A DNA stretch of 64,000 bases from Microaerobacter geothermalis (GTDB lineage Bacteria; Bacillota; Bacilli; DSM-22679), in assembly GCF_021608135.1 (NCBI RefSeq), contig NZ_JAKIHL010000001.1, positions 124,001 to 188,000 on the forward strand, in the 5' to 3' direction. The first letter of the stretch is position 1, and each line of letters begins with the position of its first letter. The position numbers and the translations under genes were made by a program. Below are positions 32,369 through 40,763 of the stretch, in pieces. Under the pieces are notes generated by a model. That model was given only the letters and a program-made list of their open reading frames with translations, was not told where the DNA came from and ran no database searches.

Positions 32369-32761
32369 ATGCAGGATATTCGTTGGAAACAACGATTTAA
32401 TAACTACAGAAAAGCTTTTTTTCAGCTGACTGAATTTATTGAAAAGGATGCTTTAAACAAATTTGAGATTCAGGGGCTTATTCAATGTTTTGAATATACC
32501 TTTGAACTGGCTTGGAAAACAATCAAGGATTACCTTGAGCAGGAAGGATTTGAAGTAAAAAGCCCCCGTGCAGCGATACAGACCGCATTTCAATCCGAAT
32601 TGGTAACGGATGGACACACGTGGATCGATATGCTTCAGAAAAGGAATCTGATGGCACATACATATAATGAAAAGTTTGCAGAGGAAGCAGAACAACTGAT
32701 TCGGGAAAAGTACTACTTGGTTTTAAAGGAACTTTATGAGAAGCTTGAGGAACAAGTATGA
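32369..32761 (+). CDS. hepT: HepT-like HEPN toxin (HI0074 family)
   Basis: The 130-residue helical protein belongs to the HI0074/HepT family. The HEPN RNase motif R-x4-H-x-Y is present as RNLMAHTY near residues 93-100. In characterised pairs HepT is an RNase toxin and its partner MntA inactivates it by adding AMP groups to the motif Tyr. GGAGTG lies upstream of ATG 32369. It overlaps the mntA-type gene by four bases (ATGA), the standard order for this toxin-antitoxin system. Confidence 0.88.
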   Translation: MQDIRWKQRFNNYRKAFFQLTEFIEKDALNKFEIQGLIQCFEYTFELAWKTIKDYLEQEGFEVKSPRAAIQTAFQSELVTDGHTWIDMLQKRNLMAHTYNEKFAEEAEQLIREKYYLVLKELYEKLEEQV

Positions 32762-33063
32762 AGTTCGGGTTAAGTGATCAGGACATAAATGACATTGTAC
32801 AGGCGATCTCTAGATTCGATGAAATTGAGAAGGCGGTCATTTTTGGCTCCCGTGCCAAAGGCAACTATAAGAGAGGATCGGATATTGATATTGCGATTTA
32901 CGGGGAAAAGATCAATATACATACCCTTTCAAAACTTCATGCATTATTGGAAGATGAAAGTAATATGCCGTATTTTTTTGATGTGATCGATGGGACCCAT
33001 CTTAAGCATGAAGATCTTAAAGAGCATATTGCTCGAGTAGGAGAAGTTATTTTTGAGAGATAA
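32758..33063 (+). CDS. mntA: MntA-like minimal nucleotidyltransferase antitoxin
   Basis: The 101-residue protein has the polymerase-beta-type signature G-S-x10-D-x-D in FGSRAKGNYKRGSDIDIAIY. MntA-type antitoxins transfer AMP from ATP to the toxin encoded just upstream. It overlaps that gene by four bases, so the two are made together. A strong terminator follows at once, and the pair forms a compact two-gene cassette at the border of the accessory region, which may help to keep it in the chromosome. Confidence 0.88.
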   Translation: MKFGLSDQDINDIVQAISRFDEIEKAVIFGSRAKGNYKRGSDIDIAIYGEKINIHTLSKLHALLEDESNMPYFFDVIDGTHLKHEDLKEHIARVGEVIFER

Positions 33064-33100
33064 AAAGCCAGGAACAGTTCAAAGTTTCCCTGGCTTTTTT
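33062..33100. terminator. Bidirectional terminator
   Basis: AAAAAGCCAGG and CCTGGCTTTTTT form a strong stem with A and T runs on the two sides. It ends the toxin-antitoxin transcript and also serves the convergent CWB2-like gene. Confidence 0.9.
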
Positions 33101-33130
33101 GGTGTTTTTCAACAAAAATTACTTTAAGTA

Positions 33131-34243
33131 TCAATCCTTTTCCCTTTGAATCAGCAGGGTTTCCAGTTGGACCTGGGTGGAGAAGAAAAACTGTTCATAG
33201 CCTCCCAGGATGAAGCCGTGCATATAAGGAGGTTCCGGATGGCCGATTTTTAAGGGGTTAAGAAATCTTAAGTATTTCTTGGTGACTGCGGGAACCCGGT
33301 TTTTCTCCACCATTAGCAGAGGGGTATGTTTTCCCAAATGAGCCAGAATGCATCCGGCAATCACCTCCTGCCAGGAGGCAGTGGAACCAAAGGTAAAGGC
33401 ATCCCCTCTTCCGGGCATATTTCTTCCCCATCCCAGCTCTCCCCCGTGGCTGGTTTTTTTTGAAAGGTTGACACTGATTTCATAGGGATTATTTCCTGTT
33501 ACTCGAAAAATCTTACCGGTCGTCAATGCTTTTATTTGTTCTTCTACCTTTGTAGAAATGATGCTTTCCCCGCCAAAAAGGGTGTAATTGATGCCTTTCT
33601 TCATCTGTAAAAACCTGGCGGTAGCGGGCGGGATGGAATCTTTGTTCACATATAGAATGGGAACGCCCATATGGGCAGCATAGTATGATGCTGGCAAAGA
33701 AACAAGAGGCGATGTTGCTGAAACAAGCAAGACACTGGTTCTTCCTTCCTTTGATGCAGAAGGGACAACTTCCTGCCGGTAAATAGCCACCTTTACGGCA
33801 GTTTCGTAAAAATTGCTGCCATTCAGATGCTGGGTTTTCCATCCCTCCTCCTCAAGTGCTTTGATCACTTGGGAAGAAAAATTCCCCACTAAGAAGATCT
33901 GGGCAGGCAAATCCTTTCCCATTGGCGAAAGGCGCTTTATTTCACCTAGGGTAATGGGGGTAAGATGGCTGGATGATGAATAAAGAACCGGAGCATTTAT
34001 CGGAAAATGAACCAGGCTGGTCGCTGTCAATGAATCATGAAATTGGGAGACAGGAGCCAAAATGATCGCTGATGGTCTCCAGGGAACTTCCGGATTGGGA
34101 TAGACCAACTGGGTGACACTCACCGCAAAGGAATACGCATCATGGGCTAAAATTCTCGTAGTATCTACCGTGTTTGAACTCATATACACGACAAACCTCC
34201 TCTCCTGATCATTGAGGGTCTTAGGACCTGAAATGGGCCTCAT
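33131..34243 (-). CDS. Cell-wall-binding-repeat-2 (CWB2)-like protein
   Basis: The product is about 370 residues from ATG 34243, which has AAGGTAGGG upstream; the frame is open to a TTG at 34318 but no ribosome binding site is seen there. The body has CWB2-like units, as in ALSAAP-type repeats: SAIILAPVSQFHDSLTATSL, IFLVGNFSSQVIKALEEEGW and YTLFGGESIISTKVEEQIKAL. CWB2 domains usually bind wall polymers in exported proteins, but no signal peptide is visible for either start. It is divergent from the ccm operon. Role unknown; cytoplasmic location would be unusual. Confidence 0.6.
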   Translation of the reverse strand: MRPISGPKTLNDQERRFVVYMSSNTVDTTRILAHDAYSFAVSVTQLVYPNPEVPWRPSAIILAPVSQFHDSLTATSLVHFPINAPVLYSSSSHLTPITLGEIKRLSPMGKDLPAQIFLVGNFSSQVIKALEEEGWKTQHLNGSNFYETAVKVAIYRQEVVPSASKEGRTSVLLVSATSPLVSLPASYYAAHMGVPILYVNKDSIPPATARFLQMKKGINYTLFGGESIISTKVEEQIKALTTGKIFRVTGNNPYEISVNLSKKTSHGGELGWGRNMPGRGDAFTFGSTASWQEVIAGCILAHLGKHTPLLMVEKNRVPAVTKKYLRFLNPLKIGHPEPPYMHGFILGGYEQFFFSTQVQLETLLIQREKD

Positions 34244-34448
34244 CCCTACCTTATGATAAAAATAAGAAAAAGTTTCCTGTCTCCACAGATTCATCACATG
34301 TTTTGGGTATACTGTCAATAAATCATTCGTTCACAAAATTGTCACATTTGATAATAATACTATTGTTATATTAAATATAATAAAAAATTTGTTATAATGA
34401 GATGGATGTAATAAAATATCAAGGATACTTCTTGCAGGAGGGACTATG

Positions 34449-34853
34449 ATGAAGGTTCGGACAAAAGTGACCATTGCGGCAGTCGTTGTCATTGGAATTA
34501 TTGTGGCCTTGGTAACCATGGGGATGTCTCAGGCCTCAACCTATTACTTAACGGTGGATGAGTATTTGGCGAAGGCGGATAAATGGAATGACCGGCCCGT
34601 GAAAGTAAGCGGAACCATTGTTGGGGATTCCGTCAACTGGAATCCGCAAACCGTTGAACTCCGCTTTGATATGAAGAGTGAAGAGGGTCAGGTGATCCCT
34701 GTTTATTACAAAGGATTAAAGCCGGATAATTTTGTCGATGGCTGGGAAGCCATTGTAGAAGGAAAAATGGACGATAGCGGCCAGTTTGTTGCATCGCAGC
34801 TTTTGATCAAATGTCCTTCCAAATATGAAGCGGTTGAAGAGGAGAAGAAATAA
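34449..34853 (+). CDS. ccmE: Cytochrome c haem chaperone CcmE (CxxxY type)
   Basis: The 134-residue protein has an N-terminal anchor and an OB-fold domain (about 30-120). The haem-binding site reads IKCPSKYE, that is Cys-x3-Tyr, where classical CcmE has His-x3-Tyr. The Cys variant is known from archaea and Desulfovibrio. CcmE takes haem from CcmABCD and hands it to CcmF for attachment to apocytochrome c outside the membrane. ATG 34449 is preferred by its spacing from GGAGG; ATG 34446 is possible. It opens the ccm operon and overlaps ccmF by one base. Confidence 0.9.
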   Translation: MKVRTKVTIAAVVVIGIIVALVTMGMSQASTYYLTVDEYLAKADKWNDRPVKVSGTIVGDSVNWNPQTVELRFDMKSEEGQVIPVYYKGLKPDNFVDGWEAIVEGKMDDSGQFVASQLLIKCPSKYEAVEEEKK

Positions 34854-36808
34854 TGGGTTTTATCGGGGATTTTTCATTAATGATCGTGCCTTATGTGATA
34901 GGAATTGGGCTTTTTGCCTATGTATACGGGATGATAAAAAAGTCGGACCGCTGGATAGAAACTGGCAGAAGAGCCACATTGGCCCTTGCTTTTTTAACCA
35001 CTGCGGCTTCATTAACCTTAATTTATCTTTTATCAATCGGCGATTTTCGTTATGAATATGTGGCCAGATATACCAGTACAGATTTAAGTCTGTTTTACAA
35101 AATTGCTGCCTTTTGGGGAGGGAATGCCGGCTCCCTTCTTCTTTGGTTATGGCTGTTGAGCCTGTACACGGCATTGGTCACCTATTCCAAACATAAGGAT
35201 TCAGAACAGATGCTGCCTATCGTTTCTACAGTTCTATTAAGTATTGGGTTGTTTTTTGCCATAGTGTTGGAAACGGCGGCACCGCCTTTCAAATTGGCTG
35301 CTAATGTGGTGACCGAAGGGAGCGGACTCAATCCCCTTCTGCAAAATCCGGGGATGGCCGTCCACCCTGTTACCCTCTATTTAGGATATATCGGCTTTGG
35401 GATCCCCTTTGCCTATGCGGTTGCTGCCCTTATTTTGAAAAAAACAGATGCCGTCTGGCTAAAGGTTACTAGAAAATGGACTCTTATCTCCTGGTTCTTT
35501 CTGACGATGGGCATTATCTATGGTGCAAAATGGTCATATGTCGAATTGGGTTGGGGAGGATACTGGGCATGGGACCCTGTTGAAAATGCCTCCTTTATGC
35601 CTTGGCTGACCGGAACGGCCTTTCTTCACTCTGCCATGATTCAGGAGAAAAAAGGAATGATGAAGAAATGGAATGTTTCTTTAATCATCCTTACCTTTTT
35701 GCTCACCCTTTTTGGCACCTTTTTAACCCGAAGCGGCATCCTTTGGTCCGTTCATGCCTTTGCTAATGGACCTCTAGGCGCCTATTTTCTCGCATTTATC
35801 GGAATTGCCCTTGTCTTCTGTGTTGGATTGTTGGTTGTAAGATGGCCTTCCTTAAAAGGTGAAGTAGAGTTTGAAGCAGCCGTTTCCAAGGAAACCAGCT
35901 TTATGCTGAATAATTTGCTGCTGTTAGGAGTTGCCTTTACCGTTTTCTGGGGCACCATATACCCAGTCATATCAGAGGCTCTTACGGGGGATAAAGTGAT
36001 GGTAGGGGCACCCTTTTTTAATCGGGTAAGCCTTCCTGTCTTTATTCTGCTTGTTGTCCTGATGGGAATCTGTCCTTTAATCGCTTGGAAGAAATCGACG
36101 TTAAGGAATCTGAGAAAGAATTTTTTGTATCCCTTGATCTTTGCCGTGATTTCGGCCGTCTTTCTTTTTCTTTTAGGCGTTAGGGGTCTATTTACATTGT
36201 TGTCCCTTACCAGTGCCCTGTTTGTTGTTGCTACTATCTCCTTTGAGTTTTATCGGGGTGTGGAAGCCAGGGCTCAAATGACCGGACAAAACAAATTTAT
36301 TTCCTTCTTCCAGGTGATCAATCGGAACCGCCGTCGATATGGCGGATACATGATCCATCTAGCGGTGGTCTTTATCGCGATTGGGGTTACCATGTCCAGT
36401 GCCTATTCCAGCCAGATACAGGTGATGTTAAAGCCGGATGAAAGGGTGAACATGAAGCAATACACCTTGACCTATCGGGGATTATCTGAAGAAAAATCAG
36501 CTGGCAAATCAACGGTTTTTGCTGATGTGGTACTGCAAAAAGGGGATAAAACCATCGGTGTGGTGAGACCGGAGCGAATTTTTTATGCCAATGGACTGCA
36601 GCCCACTTCTGAAATTGCCATTTACAGCACATGGAGTGAGGATATTTATGTTGTCCTGGCAGGTTGGGAAGAAGGAACAAGCAATGCCGTATTTGAAATT
36701 CATTGGAATCCGCTGATTCAATGGATCTGGTTTGGCGGATATCTGATTATCCTTGGCACCCTTATTGCCCTATGGCCGGATCGGAGACGGGATGTGATGA
36801 TTGAATGA
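34853..36808 (+). CDS. ccmF: Cytochrome c haem lyase subunit CcmF
   Basis: The 651-residue protein has about 15 membrane spans and the WWD-type haem-handling signature in GWGGYWAWDPVENASFMPWL, plus conserved His residues such as AVHPVTLYLG and SVHAFANGP. CcmF accepts haem from CcmE and attaches it to apocytochrome c. Its length is typical. It starts on the stop codon of ccmE (TAATG) and overlaps the next gene by four bases (ATGA). The order ccmE-ccmF-ccmH is as in System I operons. Confidence 0.95.
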   Translation: MGFIGDFSLMIVPYVIGIGLFAYVYGMIKKSDRWIETGRRATLALAFLTTAASLTLIYLLSIGDFRYEYVARYTSTDLSLFYKIAAFWGGNAGSLLLWLWLLSLYTALVTYSKHKDSEQMLPIVSTVLLSIGLFFAIVLETAAPPFKLAANVVTEGSGLNPLLQNPGMAVHPVTLYLGYIGFGIPFAYAVAALILKKTDAVWLKVTRKWTLISWFFLTMGIIYGAKWSYVELGWGGYWAWDPVENASFMPWLTGTAFLHSAMIQEKKGMMKKWNVSLIILTFLLTLFGTFLTRSGILWSVHAFANGPLGAYFLAFIGIALVFCVGLLVVRWPSLKGEVEFEAAVSKETSFMLNNLLLLGVAFTVFWGTIYPVISEALTGDKVMVGAPFFNRVSLPVFILLVVLMGICPLIAWKKSTLRNLRKNFLYPLIFAVISAVFLFLLGVRGLFTLLSLTSALFVVATISFEFYRGVEARAQMTGQNKFISFFQVINRNRRRYGGYMIHLAVVFIAIGVTMSSAYSSQIQVMLKPDERVNMKQYTLTYRGLSEEKSAGKSTVFADVVLQKGDKTIGVVRPERIFYANGLQPTSEIAIYSTWSEDIYVVLAGWEEGTSNAVFEIHWNPLIQWIWFGGYLIILGTLIALWPDRRRDVMIE

Positions 36809-37275
36809 AGAAATTACTCGGCTTCATCTTGTTGTTCACACTATTTGGCGGATCTCAAGTCTTGGCTGATCATGACCCGGTGATTACCAGGGATGATGTT
36901 CTTCGTGTAGCCAAAGAACTGCACCCTCCCGGATGTACCAACAGCATGACAGCCGATTACTGTATGCTTGCTACAGCAGGTCCCCTTCGCCAGGAAATAT
37001 ATGAATTGTTGAAGCAGGGGTATCATGATAAGGAAATCATAAACAAAATGGTGGATAAGTATGGGGAAAGGATCCTCGCTTCCCCGGCAAGAAGAGGATT
37101 CCAATGGACGGCCTGGGTCATGCCGGGGGTTGTCATTTCAGGGGCTTCCGTGGGGTTTGTAATATTATTGAGAAGATGGCGCCGTCCTTCCATAAAAGGA
37201 GAAAGGGCACCTGGAAGGGAAATGGATCCTAGGATTAAGGAAAAAATAGATAAGGATTTAAAGGATTACCTATAA
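36805..37275 (+). CDS. CcmH/CycL-like protein lacking the canonical CxxC
   Basis: The 156-residue protein has a signal peptide (LLGFILLFTLFGGSQVLA), a CcmH-type helical domain and a C-terminal membrane span (VMPGVVISGASVGFVILL). Classical CcmH has LRCxxCQNQSIADS followed by LRxEIxELLxxGxSDxEI and MVxRYG. Here the corresponding text is LHPPGCTNSMTADYC, then LRQEIYELLKQGYHDKEIIN and MVDKYGERIL. The first Cys is replaced by Pro and a second Cys appears eight residues after the remaining one. The thiol chemistry may therefore differ, or another protein may supply it. It overlaps ccmF. Confidence 0.8.
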   Translation: MKKLLGFILLFTLFGGSQVLADHDPVITRDDVLRVAKELHPPGCTNSMTADYCMLATAGPLRQEIYELLKQGYHDKEIINKMVDKYGERILASPARRGFQWTAWVMPGVVISGASVGFVILLRRWRRPSIKGERAPGREMDPRIKEKIDKDLKDYL

Positions 37276-37350
37276 GAACCAGTTCAGCTTCAGCAATTAT
37301 TACCGGATTTTTTGAACATCCATCTACAAGGAAGAAGGGTTGATCGCAAT

Positions 37351-37674
37351 ATGGAATGGATAATCAAAGCCCTCATTTTGCTTCTGGTCATTCTGTTTCT
37401 GGCTTCTCCATGGCTCGGCAGGAAGAAGAGAAAACCTGAGGGATTCCTGAAACATCATGAAACACTGGCAGATGAGCGAGTGCTTTATCTTCAGCAGTTG
37501 GCTGATTTGGAGTATGATTTTCAGATGGATAAAATCAGTGAGGAAGATTACCAAGAAGTAAAGGAAGAGCTTGAGGAAAAATTGAAGGAAATCTATATGC
37601 AGGAAGAAAAAAATGAAGAAAAGGCTCGGGCCATGGTGGAACAATGGTTAAGGGAAGCGGAGGAGTCCAAATGA
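37351..37674 (+). CDS. CcmI-like small membrane protein
   Basis: The 107-residue product starts at ATG 37351 after GAAGAAGGG. It has one N-terminal span (IIKALILLLVILFLASPWLG), then a charged coiled coil with DLEYDFQMDKISEEDYQEVK, a motif common in the cytoplasmic part of CcmI-type proteins (a helical hairpin with Leu, Tyr and Asp). Classical CcmI also has an exterior TPR domain that binds apocytochrome; it is missing, so only the N-terminal module is present. It overlaps the next gene by four bases. Confidence 0.7.
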   Translation: MEWIIKALILLLVILFLASPWLGRKKRKPEGFLKHHETLADERVLYLQQLADLEYDFQMDKISEEDYQEVKEELEEKLKEIYMQEEKNEEKARAMVEQWLREAEESK

Positions 37675-38576
37675 GTAAGAAAATACCCGATTTTAAAATC
37701 TTCCTGTTGCTTTCCATATTTTTCATTAGCCTCAATTCAACTGTATCGGCTGATGGCAGAACGGATGCGTATGTGGAAAGCGGAGAAATGATCGTCTTTG
37801 AAAAAGAAGGCACATTTCAATTGGTAGAGGCCCTTGATTTCTCAATTGCAAATGAGGCAAAAGGAAAAGGAATGGAGATATCCATACCGCAAAGGGCGGA
37901 AAATGTGGTTGTGATGGACGGAGTAAGTCCAGAAAGTGTTCAACTGAACCAAGGAAAGATGGTTTTGGATTTGCCCAAAGGAAATACCCGCCTGATTTTC
38001 GCCTTTCAATTGCCTGCTGAGGATTTATCGGCATCCTATCTGTATCAGCAGTCCTTCTGGACCAAGGAAATGAGGGTGACCATACAGTCGGAAAAGGTTT
38101 CCGTGATGGCATCAAGGTTTCTTACCCAATCGGAATCTCTGGACTTGAATGGACAGCCTTTTAGACGTTTTACCAGGCTAGATATCCATGAAAATGAACC
38201 CTGGGATCTGATGTTTCGTCAAACCTCCTTTTCTGATACCCATGTTGGAGACGAACAGGACTTTACCGAAGACGGGTTAAAAATTTTGGGCCATGAACAT
38301 GGAGCTAATCCTGCCATCGCCTTTGCCAATTTGGGATTAATTGTCTCAATTTTAACTTTGGGGATACTCAGTATTCGCATGACCATGGGTTGGCGGGAGA
38401 GGAAAAAGAAGCAGCAGCTTCCTGCCCGAAAGGAGATTTTGCTGCAGGAGCTGGTCTCCCTTCATCGGAAAAGGGAAAAAGGGATAATCGGAGAAGAGCA
38501 GTATGCCGATGATTACCAAAGGATTCAACAGCAGCTCCTTCAATTGGCTAGAGAAACGGATGGACGGGGAGCATGA
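37671..38576 (+). CDS. Exported membrane protein of unknown function in the ccm operon
   Basis: The 301-residue product starts at ATG 37671 (ATGA overlap). A signal peptide (FLLLSIFFISLNSTVSA) is followed by a beta-rich exterior domain (about 30-225), a membrane span (AFANLGLIVSILTLGILSI), and a cytoplasmic coiled coil (LLQELVSLHRKREKGIIGEE) that resembles the CcmI-like helical hairpin of the protein encoded upstream. I recognise no known ccm subunit. Its place between ccmI-like and ccmA, with overlapping frames, marks it as a true partner; it might present apocytochrome to the lyase in place of the missing TPR domain (inference). Confidence 0.75.
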   Translation: MSKKIPDFKIFLLLSIFFISLNSTVSADGRTDAYVESGEMIVFEKEGTFQLVEALDFSIANEAKGKGMEISIPQRAENVVVMDGVSPESVQLNQGKMVLDLPKGNTRLIFAFQLPAEDLSASYLYQQSFWTKEMRVTIQSEKVSVMASRFLTQSESLDLNGQPFRRFTRLDIHENEPWDLMFRQTSFSDTHVGDEQDFTEDGLKILGHEHGANPAIAFANLGLIVSILTLGILSIRMTMGWRERKKKQQLPARKEILLQELVSLHRKREKGIIGEEQYADDYQRIQQQLLQLARETDGRGA

Positions 38577-39235
38577 TAACCTGGACAATACGGTTTCAGG
38601 GGGTAGGCTTTCATTATGGAAATCAGTGGGTGCTGTATGATACCTCCTTTGAGGCTCATGCTGGTCAGGTCCTTGGTTTTCGCGGAAGAAACGGAACGGG
38701 AAAAAGTACGTTGTTGCGGTTGGCTGCCGGATTGATTCGTCCCCATGAAGGCCAAGTGATATGGAATGATCAACTGGAAGAAAGAAAAAGGGGAGTGGGA
38801 GCAGTATTCTCCTCATCCTATCTGTACGACCAGCTGACAGTTTTGGAAAATTTGCAGTTTTATGGTTCGCTATACCGTCTGGATGGGAAAGTTATAAAAG
38901 AGAGGATCGAAGAACTGATGGATCAATTTGATCTTCAGAATGTTCTTCATGAATTTGCAGGTCAGTTATCCAAAGGATATACCCAAAGGGTTTCTTTGGC
39001 GAGGGCTTTGCTCCATCAACCCCCCCTTCTGTTGTTTGATGAGCCCTTTGACGGGTTGGATTTGGAGTCGCAGCAAATTTTGACGCAGGCGATATTCAAG
39101 GAAAAAGCCAGAGGATGCACGATATTTCTGGTTTCCCATGATATGGGACAGCTGGATGCTTTAAGTGATCGCCATTTTCTTGTGGAAGGCAAAAAAGTAA
39201 GGGAAATGGAAAGGGAGGATCAATCCCTTGGCTAA
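38573..39235 (+). CDS. ccmA: Haem exporter ATPase CcmA
   Basis: The 220-residue ABC ATPase has Walker A GRNGTGKST, signature LSKGYTQRV, Walker B LLLFDEPF and the switch His in VSHD. CcmA pairs with CcmB and drives release of haem-loaded CcmE from CcmC/CcmD. It overlaps the gene before it (ATGA) and ccmB after it (8 bases). The length is normal for CcmA, and the gene order ccmA-ccmB-ccmC-ccmD is the common one. Confidence 0.93.
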   Translation: MITWTIRFQGVGFHYGNQWVLYDTSFEAHAGQVLGFRGRNGTGKSTLLRLAAGLIRPHEGQVIWNDQLEERKRGVGAVFSSSYLYDQLTVLENLQFYGSLYRLDGKVIKERIEELMDQFDLQNVLHEFAGQLSKGYTQRVSLARALLHQPPLLLFDEPFDGLDLESQQILTQAIFKEKARGCTIFLVSHDMGQLDALSDRHFLVEGKKVREMEREDQSLG

Positions 39236-39881
39236 ACAAATCCTTGCCTTGGTAAAAAAAGACTGGTTCATCGAATGGAGAAGCAAATGGCTTTTTTCGA
39301 TGATGATTTTAATTTCTTTCCTTCTCTTTTTTACGATCAGCATGTCCTTGGAAGATAGCATCGGAGTGGAGGAATCGATCCTTTGGGTAGTCTTACTCAT
39401 TGTGACGGCCCAGGTTTCCCAAAGGCAAATATCAAGGGAAACGGTAAACCAGACCTGGGAAGGGATCCAGATGGCCCCGGTGGATCTGGGAGCGGTCTTT
39501 CTAAGCAAATGGATCGTCATGATGGCCCTTGTCGGGACCAGTTACTTCATCGTTCTGCCTTTATACTTTCTTTTTTTTCAGGTCGATCAGGTGAATATCG
39601 TGCCATTTCTCATCACCCTCTTTTTTGCAACCGGGGGCTTTATCGCAGTAGCCATGTTTATGTCTGTGATTACCATCTATACCAGCCTTGCTGAGTTTGT
39701 CATTTTGCTATTGGAAATTCCCGTTCTGATTCCCCTGCTAATTGGAGTGATTCAGATGTCCAAGTATCTCTTTTTTGGGGGGGAATCCTTTCCTTGGCTA
39801 TGGTTTGGCCTGATTGTCGGCTTTACCATCATTTTTACGGTACTGCCCACCCTTTTGTTATCTTTGGTAAAGGAGGTTTAG
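39228..39881 (+). CDS. ccmB: Haem exporter permease CcmB
   Basis: The 217-residue protein has six membrane spans and begins at TTG 39228, overlapping ccmA by eight bases, with GGGAGGATC upstream. The N-terminal stretch ALVKKDWFIEWRSKWLFSMM and the Glu-Glu-Ser motif EESILWVVLLIV are like those of CcmB. It is the membrane partner of CcmA. ccmC follows after three bases with its own good ribosome binding site (AAAGGAGG). Confidence 0.93.
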   Translation: MAKQILALVKKDWFIEWRSKWLFSMMILISFLLFFTISMSLEDSIGVEESILWVVLLIVTAQVSQRQISRETVNQTWEGIQMAPVDLGAVFLSKWIVMMALVGTSYFIVLPLYFLFFQVDQVNIVPFLITLFFATGGFIAVAMFMSVITIYTSLAEFVILLLEIPVLIPLLIGVIQMSKYLFFGGESFPWLWFGLIVGFTIIFTVLPTLLLSLVKEV

Positions 39882-39884
39882 CTG

Positions 39885-40568
39885 TTGAAATATTCGTGGA
39901 TGCGCATATTTGTCGCTTTGGTGGCCGTTCTTGTATTGGCAGATATTTATATGGTTTTTTTCTACGCTCCAACGGAAAAATTTATGGGTGATATCCAACG
40001 GCTGATGTACTTTCATGTATCCAGTGCTTGGGTCGCTTTCATTTCATTTTTTGTCGTTTTTATTTGCGGGATATTATATTTGTGGAAGCGGTCTGACCGA
40101 TTTGACCGTTTGGCATTGGCTTCCGCAGAAATCGGGGTATTTTTTACCACGTTGGTATTAATTACAGGACCCATCTGGGCCAGACCCGTTTGGAATACCT
40201 GGTGGACTTGGGATCCCCGGTTAACTACGACTTTGATCCTATGGTTTATTTACGTGGGATATTTGGTATTAAGGAAGACCAGTCTACAGGATGAAAGGGG
40301 CAAGAGGATGGCTGCCCTGTTTGGAATCATCGGGTTTATTGATGTTCCCATTGTCCATCTGTCTGTCACCTGGTGGAGGTCCATTCATCCCCAGGTCATC
40401 ACCGATCGGGGAATTAACATGACGCTGGAGATGGCAATTACCCTTTTCTTTAGTGCCTTTACTTTTTTGACGATCTACCTTCTGTTGCTGTTTTTCCGCT
40501 ATCGGATTGAAACGGCAAGGGGAATCATTGATGAAGGGAAGCGGAAGTTAAGTTTGACCGATGGTTAA
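39885..40568 (+). CDS. ccmC: Haem delivery protein CcmC
   Basis: The 227-residue protein has six membrane spans and the WWD-type signature NTWWTWDPRLTTTLILW, with conserved His residues in MYFHVSSAW and PIVHLSVTWWRS. CcmC binds haem and loads it covalently on CcmE. TTG 39885 has AAAGGAGG upstream. A small ccmD-like gene follows 57 bases later. All elements of a System I haem relay (CcmABCDE and CcmF) are therefore in one operon. Confidence 0.95.
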   Translation: MKYSWMRIFVALVAVLVLADIYMVFFYAPTEKFMGDIQRLMYFHVSSAWVAFISFFVVFICGILYLWKRSDRFDRLALASAEIGVFFTTLVLITGPIWARPVWNTWWTWDPRLTTTLILWFIYVGYLVLRKTSLQDERGKRMAALFGIIGFIDVPIVHLSVTWWRSIHPQVITDRGINMTLEMAITLFFSAFTFLTIYLLLLFFRYRIETARGIIDEGKRKLSLTDG

Positions 40569-40625
40569 ACTCGACAAGCAGACGTGTGAATTCTTTAGTT
40601 CTGACTATAAACTGGAGGGATCAAT

Positions 40626-40763
40626 ATGGCATTTTTAGCCCTTGGAACAGCAGTGGTTTGGCTGGGTATTTTGGGGTATGTATTCACCCTGATTTCACGA
40701 ACCAAAAAGGTAGAGGGAGAATTATTGCGGTTGAAAGAGAGACTGGGCGATAGGAATCAATAG
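40626..40763 (+). CDS. ccmD: CcmD-like small membrane protein (45 aa)
   Basis: ATG 40626 follows CTGGAGGG by about five bases. The peptide is one membrane span (FLALGTAVVWLGILGYVFTL) followed by a basic and charged tail (SRTKKVEGELLRLKERL), the layout of CcmD, which stabilises the CcmC-CcmE interaction. Its place right after ccmC supports the call. The stop codon shares one base with the GTG start of the thioredoxin gene. Confidence 0.8.
   Translation: MAFLALGTAVVWLGILGYVFTLISRTKKVEGELLRLKERLGDRNQ

Noticed and set aside
34325-34355. FNR-like site ahead of ccmE
   Set aside because: TTCACAAAATTGTCACA has the half-sites in direct, not inverted, order, so it is not a good FNR/CRP palindrome.
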